Source: Dysgonomonadaceae bacterium zrk40 (lineage in GTDB: Bacteria > Bacteroidota > Bacteroidia > Bacteroidales > Dysgonomonadaceae). Taken from it: 64,000 nucleotides of DNA. Where the stretch lies: assembly GCA_016916535.1 (NCBI GenBank), contig CP070276.1, positions 2,790,001-2,854,000 on the forward strand, given 5' to 3'. Position numbers and translations under genes: made by a program. The notes beneath the pieces were generated by a model that was not told where the DNA came from, made no database searches, and saw only the letters and a program-made list of their open reading frames with translations. Positions 35,072 to 44,887 of this stretch are shown in pieces (position 1 is the stretch's first letter; each line of letters opens with the position of its first letter).

Positions 35072-36097
35072 ATGGGTTTATTTTCATTTACGCAGGAGCT
35101 GGCCATGGACCTTGGTACCGCCAATTCCGTGATTGTGAACAATGCCGGAAAAATTCTCCTGGATGAACCATCGATCGTGGCACTGGATCGCAAAACCGAC
35201 AAGATGATCGCACTGGGGGAGAAAGCCAGGCAGATGCATGGCAAGACCCACGAGAATATACGCACCGTAAGGCCCCTGAGAGACGGGGTAATTGCCGACT
35301 TCAACGCGGCAGAGCAGATGATCCGTGGGATGATCAAGATGGCCAACAAGAACAAGGGGGGGCTTTTCTCTCCATCCCTGCGCGTGGTGATTTGTATCCC
35401 TTCCGGCAGTACCGAAGTGGAGATTCGTGCCGTACGCGACTCTGCAGAACATGCCGGCGGACGTGATGTATACATGATCTTTGAACCGATGGCGGCTGCT
35501 CTGGGAATCGGCCTCGACGTGGAGGCTCCCGAGGGTAACATGATTGTTGACATAGGTGGTGGCACCACCGAGATCGCCGTGATCTCGCTGGGCGGCATCG
35601 TCTCGAACAAGTCGATCAAGATCGCCGGCGATGACTTTACGGAGGATATTCAGGATTACATGGGTCGTCAGCACAACATCAAAGTGGGAGATCGTACCGC
35701 TGAGCAAATCAAGATCAACGTGGGATCGGTGCTTACCGAGCTGGAAAATCCACCCGAAGATTTCGTGGTGCATGGTCCCAATCGAATGACCTCACTGCCC
35801 ATGGATGTGCCGGTCTCTTACCAGGAGATTGCGCACTGCATAGAGAAATCGGTGTCGAAGGTCGATTCAGCAGTACTGAGTGCCCTTGAGCAGACTCCTC
35901 CTGAGCTTTATGCCGACATCGTGCGCAACGGTATCTACCTGACCGGCGGCGGAGCCTTGCTAAGAGGTCTCGACAAACGTCTCACCGAGAAGATTGGAAT
36001 ACCGTTTCGCGTGGTTGATGATCCCCTTCACATGGTGGCCAAGGGAACAAGTATTGCACTGAGGAACATAGATAAATTCACCTTTCTGATGAGATAG
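35072..36097 (+). CDS. mreB: Rod-shape determining actin homologue MreB
   Basis: Bacterial actin of 341 residues that forms membrane-associated filaments directing lateral wall synthesis. The N-terminal SFTQELAMDLGTANS contains the phosphate-1 loop (DLGTAN, about 11-16); the second phosphate loop is MIVDIGGGTTEIAVI (about 157-171); the adenosine motif is GIYLTGGGALLRGLD (about 287-301). First gene of the mreBCD-mrdA-rodA cluster, all overlapping or close. A short heptamer repeat array lies directly upstream. Confidence 0.97.
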   Translation: MGLFSFTQELAMDLGTANSVIVNNAGKILLDEPSIVALDRKTDKMIALGEKARQMHGKTHENIRTVRPLRDGVIADFNAAEQMIRGMIKMANKNKGGLFSPSLRVVICIPSGSTEVEIRAVRDSAEHAGGRDVYMIFEPMAAALGIGLDVEAPEGNMIVDIGGGTTEIAVISLGGIVSNKSIKIAGDDFTEDIQDYMGRQHNIKVGDRTAEQIKINVGSVLTELENPPEDFVVHGPNRMTSLPMDVPVSYQEIAHCIEKSVSKVDSAVLSALEQTPPELYADIVRNGIYLTGGGALLRGLDKRLTEKIGIPFRVVDDPLHMVAKGTSIALRNIDKFTFLMR

Positions 36098-36145
36098 GAT
36101 TCATATTGGCTGCTTTGCAAAAGGGCTTATCTGAAGTAGGATTGT

Positions 36146-36997
36146 ATGCGTAATCTGTTCAATTTCATCATAAGAAATAGTCATTGGCTGCTTGCAATAC
36201 TCCTGGTTGCATTCAGTTTTTACCTTTTGTTTGCGCATAACCCCTATCAGAGAAGCGTTTATCTCACATCTGCAAATCGCGTATCGGGATGGCTCTATGC
36301 TGCTTCTGGCAACGTCTCCTCTTTTTTTCTGTTGAAGAAAAACAACCGGGAATTGATGGAGCGAAACGCTCTCCTGGAAGAAGAGTTACAGAAATGGAGA
36401 GAAAATGCAGAAACATTTACGGGTAATGATTCTCTTTCTGCAAAGGCTTTTGTGGTTGACTCCTCCCACATGCTGCCTCAATTTACCTTTATCCCTGCGG
36501 AGGTAGTCAACCTCAGTTTCTCAGGTGTTAACAACTTCATCACCATCAACAAGGGGAGCAAACAGGGGATTAAACCCGATATGGGGGTGATCTCCCACCG
36601 GGGTGTGGTAGGTGTGGTTTCAAATGTCTCAGCCAATTTTGCGGTGGTGATCCCTGTCATCAATCCCAAGTTCAGGCTGAGTGCCCGTCTCAAGCATTCG
36701 GAGAACAACGGTTCCCTCTCATGGAGTGGCAGGAACATACGTGAAGCAGAGGTCCAGGAACTCCCGAGGCATGAAATTTACAGTATGGGTGATACCGTGA
36801 TCACCAGTTACTCACGAATCTTTCCCAAAAACCTCATCATCGGCACTGTAAGTGACCTGGGTAAATCGGCTGATGACAATTTTATCACGGTCAATCTGGA
36901 GCTGGCAACCGATTTTTACACGTTGCAGGATGTCTTGGTCATCGACGACAGCTATTATGAAGAGCAGAAGGTACTCGAAGAATTAATGGAACGATGA
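36146..36997 (+). CDS. mreC: Rod-shape determining protein MreC
   Basis: Bitopic inner-membrane protein of 283 residues: short cytoplasmic N-terminus, one membrane helix (about 13-30), a coiled coil (about 70-95, NNRELMERNALLEEELQKW) and a periplasmic beta-rich domain carrying the motif GVNNFITINKGSKQGIKPDMGVI (in part, about 129-150). It links MreB filaments to the wall synthases MrdA and RodA. Its stop overlaps the mreD start (ATGA). Confidence 0.93.
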   Translation: MRNLFNFIIRNSHWLLAILLVAFSFYLLFAHNPYQRSVYLTSANRVSGWLYAASGNVSSFFLLKKNNRELMERNALLEEELQKWRENAETFTGNDSLSAKAFVVDSSHMLPQFTFIPAEVVNLSFSGVNNFITINKGSKQGIKPDMGVISHRGVVGVVSNVSANFAVVIPVINPKFRLSARLKHSENNGSLSWSGRNIREAEVQELPRHEIYSMGDTVITSYSRIFPKNLIIGTVSDLGKSADDNFITVNLELATDFYTLQDVLVIDDSYYEEQKVLEELMER

Positions 36998-37512
36998 AAA
37001 TCAGTTATATACGTGAATTGTTGTTGTTTCTGATGTTGGTTCTCCTGCAGGTGTTACTGTTGAGCAGGATCAACCTCTTTGGCATGGCTACACCCGTGAT
37101 ATACGGTTATTTTCTCCTGAAATTGCCTGTGGGCAGGAATCAATTTTATGTGATCATCTCCGCTTTTCTTATGGGGCTAATCATTGATATCTTTCTCAAT
37201 ACCCTCGGCATGAACGCTGCTGCCATCACGTTGGTGGCAATGTTTCGCAAATCATTGATGGGGCTGTTTTTTGAGAAGGATGAGTTTGAGGGGTTCGTTC
37301 CGGGGATGAACAGTGCACCTGCTCCTTTTGTCCGGTTTACCATCTTCACGATTTTCATCCATGTTACCCTGTTGTTTTTCATCGAATCATTCACGCTGTT
37401 CAACCTGGTCAACACGCTCCTGCGGATCATCATATCCGGGGTTAGTTCCATCCTTCTCATCATTGCCATTGACAAGCTAATCTATAGGAGAAAAAACAGT
37501 GAACAGTCGTAA
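36994..37512 (+). CDS. mreD: Rod-shape determining protein MreD
   Basis: Polytopic membrane protein of 172 residues with five or six hydrophobic helices and few conserved residues, recognised mainly by position between mreC and the PBP2 gene. It overlaps mreC by four bases and the next gene by 14. Confidence 0.85.
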   Translation: MKISYIRELLLFLMLVLLQVLLLSRINLFGMATPVIYGYFLLKLPVGRNQFYVIISAFLMGLIIDIFLNTLGMNAAAITLVAMFRKSLMGLFFEKDEFEGFVPGMNSAPAPFVRFTIFTIFIHVTLLFFIESFTLFNLVNTLLRIIISGVSSILLIIAIDKLIYRRKNSEQS

Positions 37513-39403
37513 CACGCTTGCCAACAGAAAAAAAGTGATTGCTGTTGCCGCAGTGATCATTGCGCTGATCTATCTTGTGCAGCTCTTTCACCTGCAGCTC
37601 CTGAGCCCGGAGTATCGTGAGTACGCTGACAGCAATGCTTTTCTGCGAAGAACGCTCTATCCTGCCAGGGGAGCTATTTACGATCGTGATGGGAGCCTGC
37701 TTGTATACAATCGTCCTACATATGATGTGATGATGGTGGTGCGCGAGATGGATCAGTTCGACACCCTTGACTTTTGTCGTACACTTAACATAGACATTGA
37801 GCAGTTCAAGCAACTCGATGCCGATATGAGAGACCGTCGCAGGAATCCCGGTTATTCATCCTACACCCCTCAACTGTTTCTCTCACAGCTGAACGTGAAA
37901 GAGTATGGGTTGTTGCAGGAGAAACTTTACAAGTTTCCGGGCATCTACATACAGAGTCGTACCGAGAGACAGTACAACTATTCCGGCATGGGGCTCATAC
38001 TGGGATATGTTGCCGAAGTGGACAAGAACAGGATGGCTGCCGATCCCTACTATGCGAGAGGTGATTATGTGGGTAAATCCGGTATTGAGCTCTCACACGA
38101 AGAGGATCTGCGCGGAGTGAAAGGAGTGGAGGTATTGCTGCGCGATGCTCATGGCCGGGTTCAGGGACGCTACGAAGAGGGGCGGCACGATAAGGCCCCG
38201 CTGTCGGGGAGTGACCTGACCTTAAGCATCGATGTTGACCTGCAGGCCTATGGTGAGCAGTTGATGCACAACAAGGTGGGCAGTATCGTGATGATTGAAC
38301 CGAAAACAGGTGAGATACTTTGTATGATATCTGCTCCCACCTACGATCCCGCCATGCTCACCGGAAAGGAGTTCGGGGCGAACTATCTTTCACTGGAGAA
38401 TAACCCCTACAAGCCACTGATCAACAGGGCTATCGCCGGCACTTATCCCCCTGGTTCCACCTTCAAGCCTGCACAGGGACTTGTCTTCCTTCAGGAAGAT
38501 ATCATCAATCCGGAGAGCCGTTACTCCTGTTTTGGGGGGTATCCACCCCTGGGTGGACGTCCTGCTTGTCACGGACATGCCTCCCCGCTTGCCATACAGT
38601 ATGCACTGGCTACCTCCTGCAACTCCTTTTTCTGTTACGGTTTAAGTGGGATGCTAAGCAACAGGAGCAAGTACAGCAGCATCGGTGAGGCTTTTGACAT
38701 CTGGAAGGACCACATGGTGAGGATGGGATTTGGCTATCCATTGGGGGTCGATCTTCCTTCCGAGAAAAGGGGATTTATACCCAATAGTAAATTTTATTCG
38801 AACGTATTCAAAACCGACCGGTGGAATGCGCACAACATCATCTCCATAGCTATTGGCCAGGGAGAGATTCTGACAACACCCCTGCAGATAGCCAATCTGG
38901 GAGCTCTCATTGCAAACAGGGGTTATTTTTATACACCCCATGTGGTGAAGGAGATCAAAGGGAAGGAGCTGGATGAAGCTTATACCACCCGTCATGAGTC
39001 AGGCATCAGCAAAGCTCATTTTGAGCTCACCGTAGCCGGTATGGCCGATGCGGTGACCGTCGGCACTTGTCGCGGCATCAACCTGGAACCTTTTTTCGAG
39101 GTTTGTGGCAAAACCGGAACAGCAGAGAACCCGCACGGTGATGACCATTCCCTCTTCATGGGTTTTGCTCCGAAAGATGATCCACAGGTGGCGATTGCAG
39201 TTGTGGTGGAGAATGGTCGTTTCGGTGCTACCAATGCGGTACCGATTGCGCGGCTGATGATGCAGCAATATCTACGGGGTGAGATACCGGAGAGTGATCG
39301 CTGGTTGGAACAATCGGTGATCAACCGGGAGATCCTGCCCTACGTCTATACGCGTAACCTGCCGACAAGGCAGAACGAGACCAGTAATCAAGAAGTTGAA
39401 TGA
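37499..39403 (+). CDS. mrdA: Penicillin-binding protein 2, elongasome transpeptidase
   Basis: Class B penicillin-binding protein of 634 residues. One N-terminal membrane anchor (about 13-32), a dimerisation/pedestal domain, then the transpeptidase domain: the acylated serine in GTYPPGSTFKPA (STFK, about residue 321), SCN in ATSCNSFF (about 374) and KTG in CGKTGTAENP (about 540). It crosslinks peptidoglycan during rod elongation with RodA, encoded next and overlapping by four bases. The start is GTG at 37499, inside the end of mreD. Confidence 0.96.
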   Translation: MNSRNTLANRKKVIAVAAVIIALIYLVQLFHLQLLSPEYREYADSNAFLRRTLYPARGAIYDRDGSLLVYNRPTYDVMMVVREMDQFDTLDFCRTLNIDIEQFKQLDADMRDRRRNPGYSSYTPQLFLSQLNVKEYGLLQEKLYKFPGIYIQSRTERQYNYSGMGLILGYVAEVDKNRMAADPYYARGDYVGKSGIELSHEEDLRGVKGVEVLLRDAHGRVQGRYEEGRHDKAPLSGSDLTLSIDVDLQAYGEQLMHNKVGSIVMIEPKTGEILCMISAPTYDPAMLTGKEFGANYLSLENNPYKPLINRAIAGTYPPGSTFKPAQGLVFLQEDIINPESRYSCFGGYPPLGGRPACHGHASPLAIQYALATSCNSFFCYGLSGMLSNRSKYSSIGEAFDIWKDHMVRMGFGYPLGVDLPSEKRGFIPNSKFYSNVFKTDRWNAHNIISIAIGQGEILTTPLQIANLGALIANRGYFYTPHVVKEIKGKELDEAYTTRHESGISKAHFELTVAGMADAVTVGTCRGINLEPFFEVCGKTGTAENPHGDDHSLFMGFAPKDDPQVAIAVVVENGRFGATNAVPIARLMMQQYLRGEIPESDRWLEQSVINREILPYVYTRNLPTRQNETSNQEVE

Positions 39404-40863
39404 TGATCTATCAAGGCAGTAGCGATCGGGTGGAGAAAGGTAAAATTGATTGGATGACAATCAGTTTCTATTTTCTTTTTGTGTTGTTGGGATGGCTTAA
39501 CATCTACGCTGCCAGCTTCGATCTGGAGAATGCCACCGGCCTGTTCGACCTCTCGGGGAGAGCCGGCTCCCAGCTGGTCTGGATTGGCACTTCCCTCTTA
39601 CTGGCATTTGCGCTTCTCAAGATTGATGTCCGCTTTTACGAGACCTATGCCCTTCTCTTTTATCTGATCGGTATTGCCTTGTTGCTCATCACCCTGGTGG
39701 TAGCCAAGGAGATCAACGGTTCACGCTCATGGCTGATCATTGGTCCTGTGCGACTCCAACCGGCCGAGTTCATGAAGTTCCTCATCGCCCTTTCACTTGC
39801 CAAGGTATTTAACGCCTATGGTTTTCGTCTCATGGAGCGACGTAACCTCTTCCTGGTTTCGGCCATCATCCTGCTGCCGGTACTGTTGGTTATTGCGCAG
39901 AGCGAAACAGGCACGGCACTGGTCTACCTCAGCTTGATCCTGGTTCTCTACCGTGAGGGACTCCCCGGAGGCTTTCTCTTTATGGGGATAGCTGCTATCA
40001 TTTATTTCGTGCTGGGAATCAAGTTTTCAGACACCAATGTAGGTATCATCTCACTGGGTGAATTCATTACCCTTCTGCTAATTGTGATTTTTAGTGCTTC
40101 CATGATCCGTAATTATCTCAAGCGACTGAGACCCTTTTTGGTGATGCTTCTCTTGGTTGCAGCCATCTTTCTTGCTGCTTACATCCTCACCCTTTTCGGG
40201 ATTTCAATCGACTGGGGAGTGACTGCCCTGGCAGCATTCTCTGTAGCAGCCCTCTTTTTGATTTATCTCTTTTTCAGATACAGACAACGGAGCTATCTCT
40301 ACATTCTGCTTTTCATGATAGGCTCATTTCTGTTTCTTGAATCGGTGGAATATGTTTTCAACGATGTACTGCAACCACACCAACAGATGCGTATCAAGGT
40401 GACGCTTGGCATGGAACAGGATTTGAGTGGTGCCGGTTATCACGTGGGACAGTCCAAAATTGCCATCGGTTCTGGTGGATTGACCGGAAAAGGATTTCTC
40501 AATGGTACCCAGACCAAGCTTAAATATGTACCGGAGCAGGATACTGATTTCATCTTTTGTACCATCGGTGAAGAACATGGATTTATTGGCTCAGCCATCA
40601 TCCTGATGCTGTTTGTGGTCTTCATACTGCGATTGCTTCATCTGGCTGAACGACAGACCTCTGTTTTCGGACGGGTATACGGCTATTCAGTTACGAGCAT
40701 CTTCCTCTTTCACCTTGTCATCAACGTGGGGATGGTGATTGGCATCATGCCGGTGATCGGCATACCCCTTCCTTTCTTCAGCTATGGTGGATCTTCACTA
40801 TGGGGATTCACCATCCTGCTTTTTATCCTGCTGCGCATCGACAAGTCGCGCAACAGGAATTGA
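39400..40863 (+). CDS. rodA: Peptidoglycan glycosyltransferase RodA (SEDS family)
   Basis: Integral-membrane SEDS glycosyltransferase of 487 residues. Family motifs include INGSRSWLIIGPVRLQPAEFMK (in part, about 104-124) with QPAEF, IAQSETGTALVYL (about 165) holding the functionally required acidic residue, and the C-terminal PVIGIPLPFFSYGGSSL (about 450). It is longer than enterobacterial RodA (about 370) because of extra helices around residues 185-310, usual in Bacteroidota. Last gene of the shape cluster. Confidence 0.95.
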   Translation: MMIYQGSSDRVEKGKIDWMTISFYFLFVLLGWLNIYAASFDLENATGLFDLSGRAGSQLVWIGTSLLLAFALLKIDVRFYETYALLFYLIGIALLLITLVVAKEINGSRSWLIIGPVRLQPAEFMKFLIALSLAKVFNAYGFRLMERRNLFLVSAIILLPVLLVIAQSETGTALVYLSLILVLYREGLPGGFLFMGIAAIIYFVLGIKFSDTNVGIISLGEFITLLLIVIFSASMIRNYLKRLRPFLVMLLLVAAIFLAAYILTLFGISIDWGVTALAAFSVAALFLIYLFFRYRQRSYLYILLFMIGSFLFLESVEYVFNDVLQPHQQMRIKVTLGMEQDLSGAGYHVGQSKIAIGSGGLTGKGFLNGTQTKLKYVPEQDTDFIFCTIGEEHGFIGSAIILMLFVVFILRLLHLAERQTSVFGRVYGYSVTSIFLFHLVINVGMVIGIMPVIGIPLPFFSYGGSSLWGFTILLFILLRIDKSRNRN

Positions 40864-40904
40864 AAAAACTCTCTCAATCTTTATCATAGCTAACTTAAAA
40901 AGCC

Positions 40905-40912
40905 TATTTTTG
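40905..40912 (+). promoter_or_regulatory. -7 box (TATTTTTG) of the SDR gene
   Basis: TAnnTTTG match 16 bases upstream of ATG 40929, in the 65-base gap after rodA. Confidence 0.45.
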
Positions 40913-40928
40913 TCAAAAAGAGACCCTG

Positions 40929-41708
40929 ATGACAAATAAAACAGTGCTGATTACTGGTGCATCCAAAGGTATTGGACGTGAGCTGGCAATAATTTTTGCC
41001 GAAAGGGGTTGTAACCTGTTGCTGGCTGCACGCAGTGAGCGGGAACTCAACGAACTGAAACTGTTGCTGGAGAAGGAATATGATGTGACGGTGCAGACTT
41101 TTTACAGTGATCTCTCCTTGCCCGATGCTGCACAACAGCTTTTTGAGGCGGTTAAATCACTGGAGATCGATGTTGACTACCTGGTGAACAATGCCGGATT
41201 TGGTGATTATGGTGCTTTTGCTGATACATACTGGGAGCGTTATGAAAAGATGATACAGCTCAACGTGACTGCACTCACCCAGCTCACCCATCTCTTCGTC
41301 ACCCAGTGGCGTGGCCGTAAAGAAGGTAAGATCCTCAATGTCTCCTCAACCGCAGCCTTCCAGCCCGGTCCCATGATGGCGGTCTACTTCGCCAGTAAGG
41401 CTTTCGTGCTGAGCCTCTCTGAGGCAGTAGACAACGAATTGAGAGCCGAGGGGATCACTGTCACTGCCCTCTGTCCGGGACCCACCGCCACCCACTTTGG
41501 TGAAGAGTCCAAAATGAACGCCTCGCAGTTGGTCAAAAATGTGCAGATAGCCGATGCCCGTTCTGTAGCACTGATGGGTTATCGTGCCATGATGAAAGGG
41601 AAGCCGGTGGTGATTCACGGTGCCATGAACAAGATAGCTCCTTTTTTCATTCGTTTCATGCCCAGAAAATGGGTGACACGTCTCTCCGCACAGGTAATGA
41701 AGAAATAA
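40929..41708 (+). CDS. Short-chain dehydrogenase/reductase
   Basis: Classical SDR oxidoreductase of 259 residues (YqjQ/DltE-like group). The cofactor motif is ITGASKGIGRELA (about 8-20), NNAG lies at about 86-89, the catalytic Ser in LNVSSTAAF (about 139) and YxxxK in VYFASKAF (about 153-160). Substrate unknown; proteins of this group act on lipids or 3-oxoacyl compounds in some organisms. The trmO start follows ten bases later, so the two may be cotranscribed. Confidence 0.85.
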   Translation: MTNKTVLITGASKGIGRELAIIFAERGCNLLLAARSERELNELKLLLEKEYDVTVQTFYSDLSLPDAAQQLFEAVKSLEIDVDYLVNNAGFGDYGAFADTYWERYEKMIQLNVTALTQLTHLFVTQWRGRKEGKILNVSSTAAFQPGPMMAVYFASKAFVLSLSEAVDNELRAEGITVTALCPGPTATHFGEESKMNASQLVKNVQIADARSVALMGYRAMMKGKPVVIHGAMNKIAPFFIRFMPRKWVTRLSAQVMKK

Positions 41709-41717
41709 TTGATCAGG

Positions 41718-42392
41718 ATGAAACCGATCGCCCATATCCGTTCCGATTTTTCTACCAAGTTCGGTATTCCCCGCCAAAGTGGTTTGATAGCTGAACTGAA
41801 AGGGGAAATTATCTTTGAACCGGAATATCGGAATCCGGAAGCCTTGAGGGGACTGGATCACTTCTCTCATATCTGGCTCATATGGGAATTTTCCGCCTCG
41901 AAGCGTGAAAAATGGTCGCCCACCGTCCGTCCCCCGCGGCTGGGTGGCAACAGGCGCATGGGTGTCTTCGCCACTCGTTCTCCTTTCCGGCCCAACCCCC
42001 TTGGCCTCTCATCGGTCAGGCTCGAGCATATTGAGTGGCATACAGAAGCAGGGCCGGTACTGCATGTGACAGGTGCCGATCTGATGGATGGCACTCCAAT
42101 CTTTGATATCAAGCCTTATATTGCCTATAGCGACTCTCATGCGGATGCAACTGGAGGCTTTACAAGCAATGTTGCACGCTCCCGGTTGGAGGTGATGATA
42201 CCCCCAGAGTGGTTGCAGAGGATTTCTCCCGCAAAACATCAGGTGCTCAGGGAAGTGCTGACCAACGATCCACGGCCATCCTATCAGGATGATGCGAATA
42301 GAATTTACGGACTGGCTTTTGCCGGGCTGGATGTGCGTTTCACCGTGTCGGACAAAGTGCTGACAGTGGTAGAAGTGGTTGAATTACAATAG
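41718..42392 (+). CDS. trmO: tRNA (N6-threonylcarbamoyladenosine37-N6)-methyltransferase TrmO
   Basis: SAM-dependent methyltransferase of the TrmO/YaeB (UPF0066) fold, about 224 residues. It adds a methyl group to t6A37 in certain tRNAs. Recognisable segments are IAHIRSDFSTKFGIPRQSGL (about 4-23), GLDHFSHIWLIWEF (about 49-62), RPPRLGGNRRMGVFATRSPFRPNP (in part, about 74-97) with the SAM-contacting RSPFRPNPIG-like run, and DIKPYIAYSD (about 129). ATG 41718 is preferred to the in-frame TTG 41709. Confidence 0.92.
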   Translation: MKPIAHIRSDFSTKFGIPRQSGLIAELKGEIIFEPEYRNPEALRGLDHFSHIWLIWEFSASKREKWSPTVRPPRLGGNRRMGVFATRSPFRPNPLGLSSVRLEHIEWHTEAGPVLHVTGADLMDGTPIFDIKPYIAYSDSHADATGGFTSNVARSRLEVMIPPEWLQRISPAKHQVLREVLTNDPRPSYQDDANRIYGLAFAGLDVRFTVSDKVLTVVEVVELQ

Positions 42393-42413
42393 GTCCTACA
42401 ATAAGAGACACAG

Positions 42414-43712
42414 ATGAGAGATCTCATTGGCATATGGCTGATGAGCTTATGCCTGCAGGCAGTCACTGCTCAGCATCCGCAGATACCTGCGGACAGCCTC
42501 CTGTTATTGTTCTCCCAAACAGAAGAAACCACACAAAAACACCGTTCCTTGTGGGACAAGGATATCTACGGTCCCCTCATGCTGGTGGACCCCGACAGTC
42601 GCGAGATTTTTGCCAACATGCCCGACAGTGAGGGATTGCTGCAATTCTCTGAGGGGGTTTATAGGGGAAACCTTCCTGAAGAGGTCCCACTGGCCAATAC
42701 TGATTTTGAGTGGGGGGGGCGTCACTGGGCGATGATCCGTTTGCCGTTACCACCTGACAGGTATGACCGCCTGGAACTTTTTACACATGAACTTTTTCAC
42801 GCTGCCCAGCCCTCGCTCGGTTTTCATTTCAGGCGCCAAGAAAACAGCCACCTTGATCGCAGGGAGGGACGCATCTATCTCCGTCTTGAGATGGAAGCAT
42901 TGCGCCAAGCCCTGTTGACAGGCAGATATGCACGCTCTGAGGAACATCTGCGCAACGCCCTACTTTTTCGCCGATATCGTCACCAGCTCTACCGTGGTTC
43001 GGAGGCTGCAGAAAACCACCTCGAGCTGTTGGAGGGGTTGGCCACCTATACCGGCCAGATGATGAGTGGTCGCGACAAATGGGAGTGGCGCAACAATCTT
43101 GTCTCCCGACTTACTACATACAACCCATCCCTCTCCTTCGTGCGTACCTTCGCTTACGAAACAACCCCTGTCTATGGTTTTTTCCTGTATCAGAAAGAGA
43201 ATGAGTGGAACAAACAGATTACGGGTGACAGCGACCTGACAGCATATTTCACAGAGGCTTTCGGGATGGATCAACGCATCATTCTTCAGAGTTATGTGAA
43301 ACAGGTGGCGATGGAGTATGATGGCAGGCGGATTTTTGATGAAGAGATGAGACGGGAGCTCTCTAACAATACCCGTTTGGATATCTACCGGGAGAAGTTT
43401 CTGGATTCACCTCATCTGGAGATCCGGCTGGAGGAGATGGAACTGGCTTACGACCTGCATGGGGTGATTCCGCTGGATGAAGATGAGGGTACCGTATACC
43501 TCTCCATTCAGATCAGTGACCGATGGGGCATTCTTCGTGTGGAAGAGGCTGGGGCCCTGATGCGTTCCGACTGGCGCTGGGTAATTGTGACCCCTCCACT
43601 GGAGATTGAAGGAAACAGGGTGATTGGTGAGGGATGGACCCTTCAGTTGAACGATGGTTACTTTGTGGAGGAGACAGCCGGCGGAATCTATCTCATCTCC
43701 CGAAAACAATAA
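42414..43712 (+). CDS. Secreted protein with a HExxH putative zinc-peptidase motif
   Basis: A 432-residue exported protein I do not recognise as a named family. A signal peptide (about 1-19, ending VTAQ) is followed by a region with LFTHELFHAAQPSLG: His125-Glu126-x-x-His129, the zinc-binding motif of metallopeptidases. Eighty residues later LELLEGLATYTG offers Glu207 as a third ligand, the gluzincin pattern. The C-terminal 90 residues (after 340) look like a small beta domain. It follows trmO by 21 bases. Function is inferred from the motif only. Confidence 0.65.
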   Translation: MRDLIGIWLMSLCLQAVTAQHPQIPADSLLLLFSQTEETTQKHRSLWDKDIYGPLMLVDPDSREIFANMPDSEGLLQFSEGVYRGNLPEEVPLANTDFEWGGRHWAMIRLPLPPDRYDRLELFTHELFHAAQPSLGFHFRRQENSHLDRREGRIYLRLEMEALRQALLTGRYARSEEHLRNALLFRRYRHQLYRGSEAAENHLELLEGLATYTGQMMSGRDKWEWRNNLVSRLTTYNPSLSFVRTFAYETTPVYGFFLYQKENEWNKQITGDSDLTAYFTEAFGMDQRIILQSYVKQVAMEYDGRRIFDEEMRRELSNNTRLDIYREKFLDSPHLEIRLEEMELAYDLHGVIPLDEDEGTVYLSIQISDRWGILRVEEAGALMRSDWRWVIVTPPLEIEGNRVIGEGWTLQLNDGYFVEETAGGIYLISRKQ

Positions 43713-43723
43713 CTCTTTTTTAT

Positions 43724-43731
43724 TACTTTTG
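43724..43731 (+). promoter_or_regulatory. -7 box (TACTTTTG) of mtgA
   Basis: TAnnTTTG match 23 bases before ATG 43755, just after the stop of the preceding gene. Confidence 0.45.
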
Positions 43732-43754
43732 CACCCAATTTCAGATGCAACGTG

Positions 43755-44444
43755 ATGAAGAAACTGATTCGTTTTTTTTGGAAAGTGGTGCTGTGGTTTG
43801 TGCTGCTCTCGGTCGCAGGAGTAGTTCTCTTCCGGTTTGTTCCAGTTCCCGGCACTCCCCTGATGGCTATTCGTTCAGTGCAGTCTCTCAGCAAGGGAGA
43901 GCGGCCGGTGGTTACCTATCGGTGGGTTCCCTATGATCAGATCTCTGATCACCTGAAACGAGCTGTGATCGCCTCCGAAGATCAACGCTTTTACACTCAT
44001 CATGGTTTTGATCGCATCGAGATTGAAAAAGCAATCAAAGAAAATAAAACACGCAAGAAAGCCCGTGGTGCCAGCACCATCTCACAGCAGACTGCCAAGA
44101 ACCTCTTTCTGTGGCCGCAATCGTCCTGGTTTCGCAAGGCGTTGGAGACCTGGTTCACTCTTCTGATGGAACTGTTGTGGTCCAAAGATCGCATCCTGGA
44201 GGTTTACCTGAATATCATGGAGACCGGGAAGGGGCTCTACGGTGCCGAGGCGGTTGCACGAAGCCATTTCAACAGCACCGCTTCAAAGCTCACCCCTCAA
44301 CAGTCGGCGCTGATAGCGGCAACGCTCCCCAATCCGTTGCTATACAGTTCCCGCCAACCGGGTCCTTACATTCAAAGAAGACAAGGTCAGATCCTCCGTC
44401 AGATGCATACAATTCATCTTGTTGAGGATGGTGGTGAGAGGTAA
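43755..44444 (+). CDS. mtgA: Monofunctional peptidoglycan glycosyltransferase MtgA
   Basis: GT51 family glycosyltransferase of 229 residues with one N-terminal membrane helix (about 9-27) and no transpeptidase domain. The catalytic Glu is in [14 protein letters not shown] (about 75-88), followed by [16 protein letters not shown] (about 108-123) and the second Glu in [20 protein letters not shown] (about 152-171). It polymerises lipid II into glycan strands. ATG 43755 is preferred to the in-frame GTG 43752. Confidence 0.95.
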   Translation: MKKLIRFFWKVVLWFVLLSVAGVVLFRFVPVPGTPLMAIRSVQSLSKGERPVVTYRWVPYDQISDHLKRAVIASEDQRFYTHHGFDRIEIEKAIKENKTRKKARGASTISQQTAKNLFLWPQSSWFRKALETWFTLLMELLWSKDRILEVYLNIMETGKGLYGAEAVARSHFNSTASKLTPQQSALIAATLPNPLLYSSRQPGPYIQRRQGQILRQMHTIHLVEDGGER

Positions 44445-44530
44445 TCCACCTGTCCGCGAAATGATTTGCTGCAATCTGTTTGGCGATGAGCAAGAATTTC
44501 GTTATTTTTACGGTTCCATTCGGAGTACTT

Positions 44531-44887
44531 ATGAACGAAGCTGAAAAGAGGGTTGTAGGGAAGATGATCGCCATCTACTGCCGGGGAAGGCATGGCTCCT
44601 CCGGTCAGCTATGCGGGGAATGTGAGAAGTTATACCGATACGCGGAACAACGGCTCGAGCATTGCCCCTTTGGTGAACAAAAACCCACCTGCGGTTCATG
44701 CACCGTGCACTGTTACAAGAGCGACATGCGGCAGCAGATTCGTGAGGTGATGCGAATGGCCGGCCCGCGCATGCTGCTGTTGCATCCGATAGACACCCTC
44801 CGCCATTTTCACAGAGAGCATCAGAGAAACCGTAGATACGCTCGGGGAGCGAAAATAAGTAAAAATGAGACAGGTGAAACAGCTTAG
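44531..44887 (+). CDS. YgbA_NO family protein (nitrous-oxide-stimulated promoter family)
   Basis: Small cysteine-rich cytoplasmic protein of about 118 residues of the YgbA_NO family (PF11756). Conserved features are the EKRVVGKMIAIYCRGRHG start, the CGECEKLYRYAEQRLEHCPFGEQKP segment (in part) and CGSCTVHCYKSDMRQQI: six cysteines in C-x2-C, C and C-x2-C-x3-C arrangement that could bind iron or zinc. In E. coli the homologue ygbA is controlled by the NO-sensing repressor NsrR, but its biochemical role is unclear. An upstream ATG (44486) would add 15 residues. Its 3' end overlaps the next gene, a putative NO-responsive regulator, by 23 bases. Confidence 0.8.
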   Translation: MNEAEKRVVGKMIAIYCRGRHGSSGQLCGECEKLYRYAEQRLEHCPFGEQKPTCGSCTVHCYKSDMRQQIREVMRMAGPRMLLLHPIDTLRHFHREHQRNRRYARGAKISKNETGETA

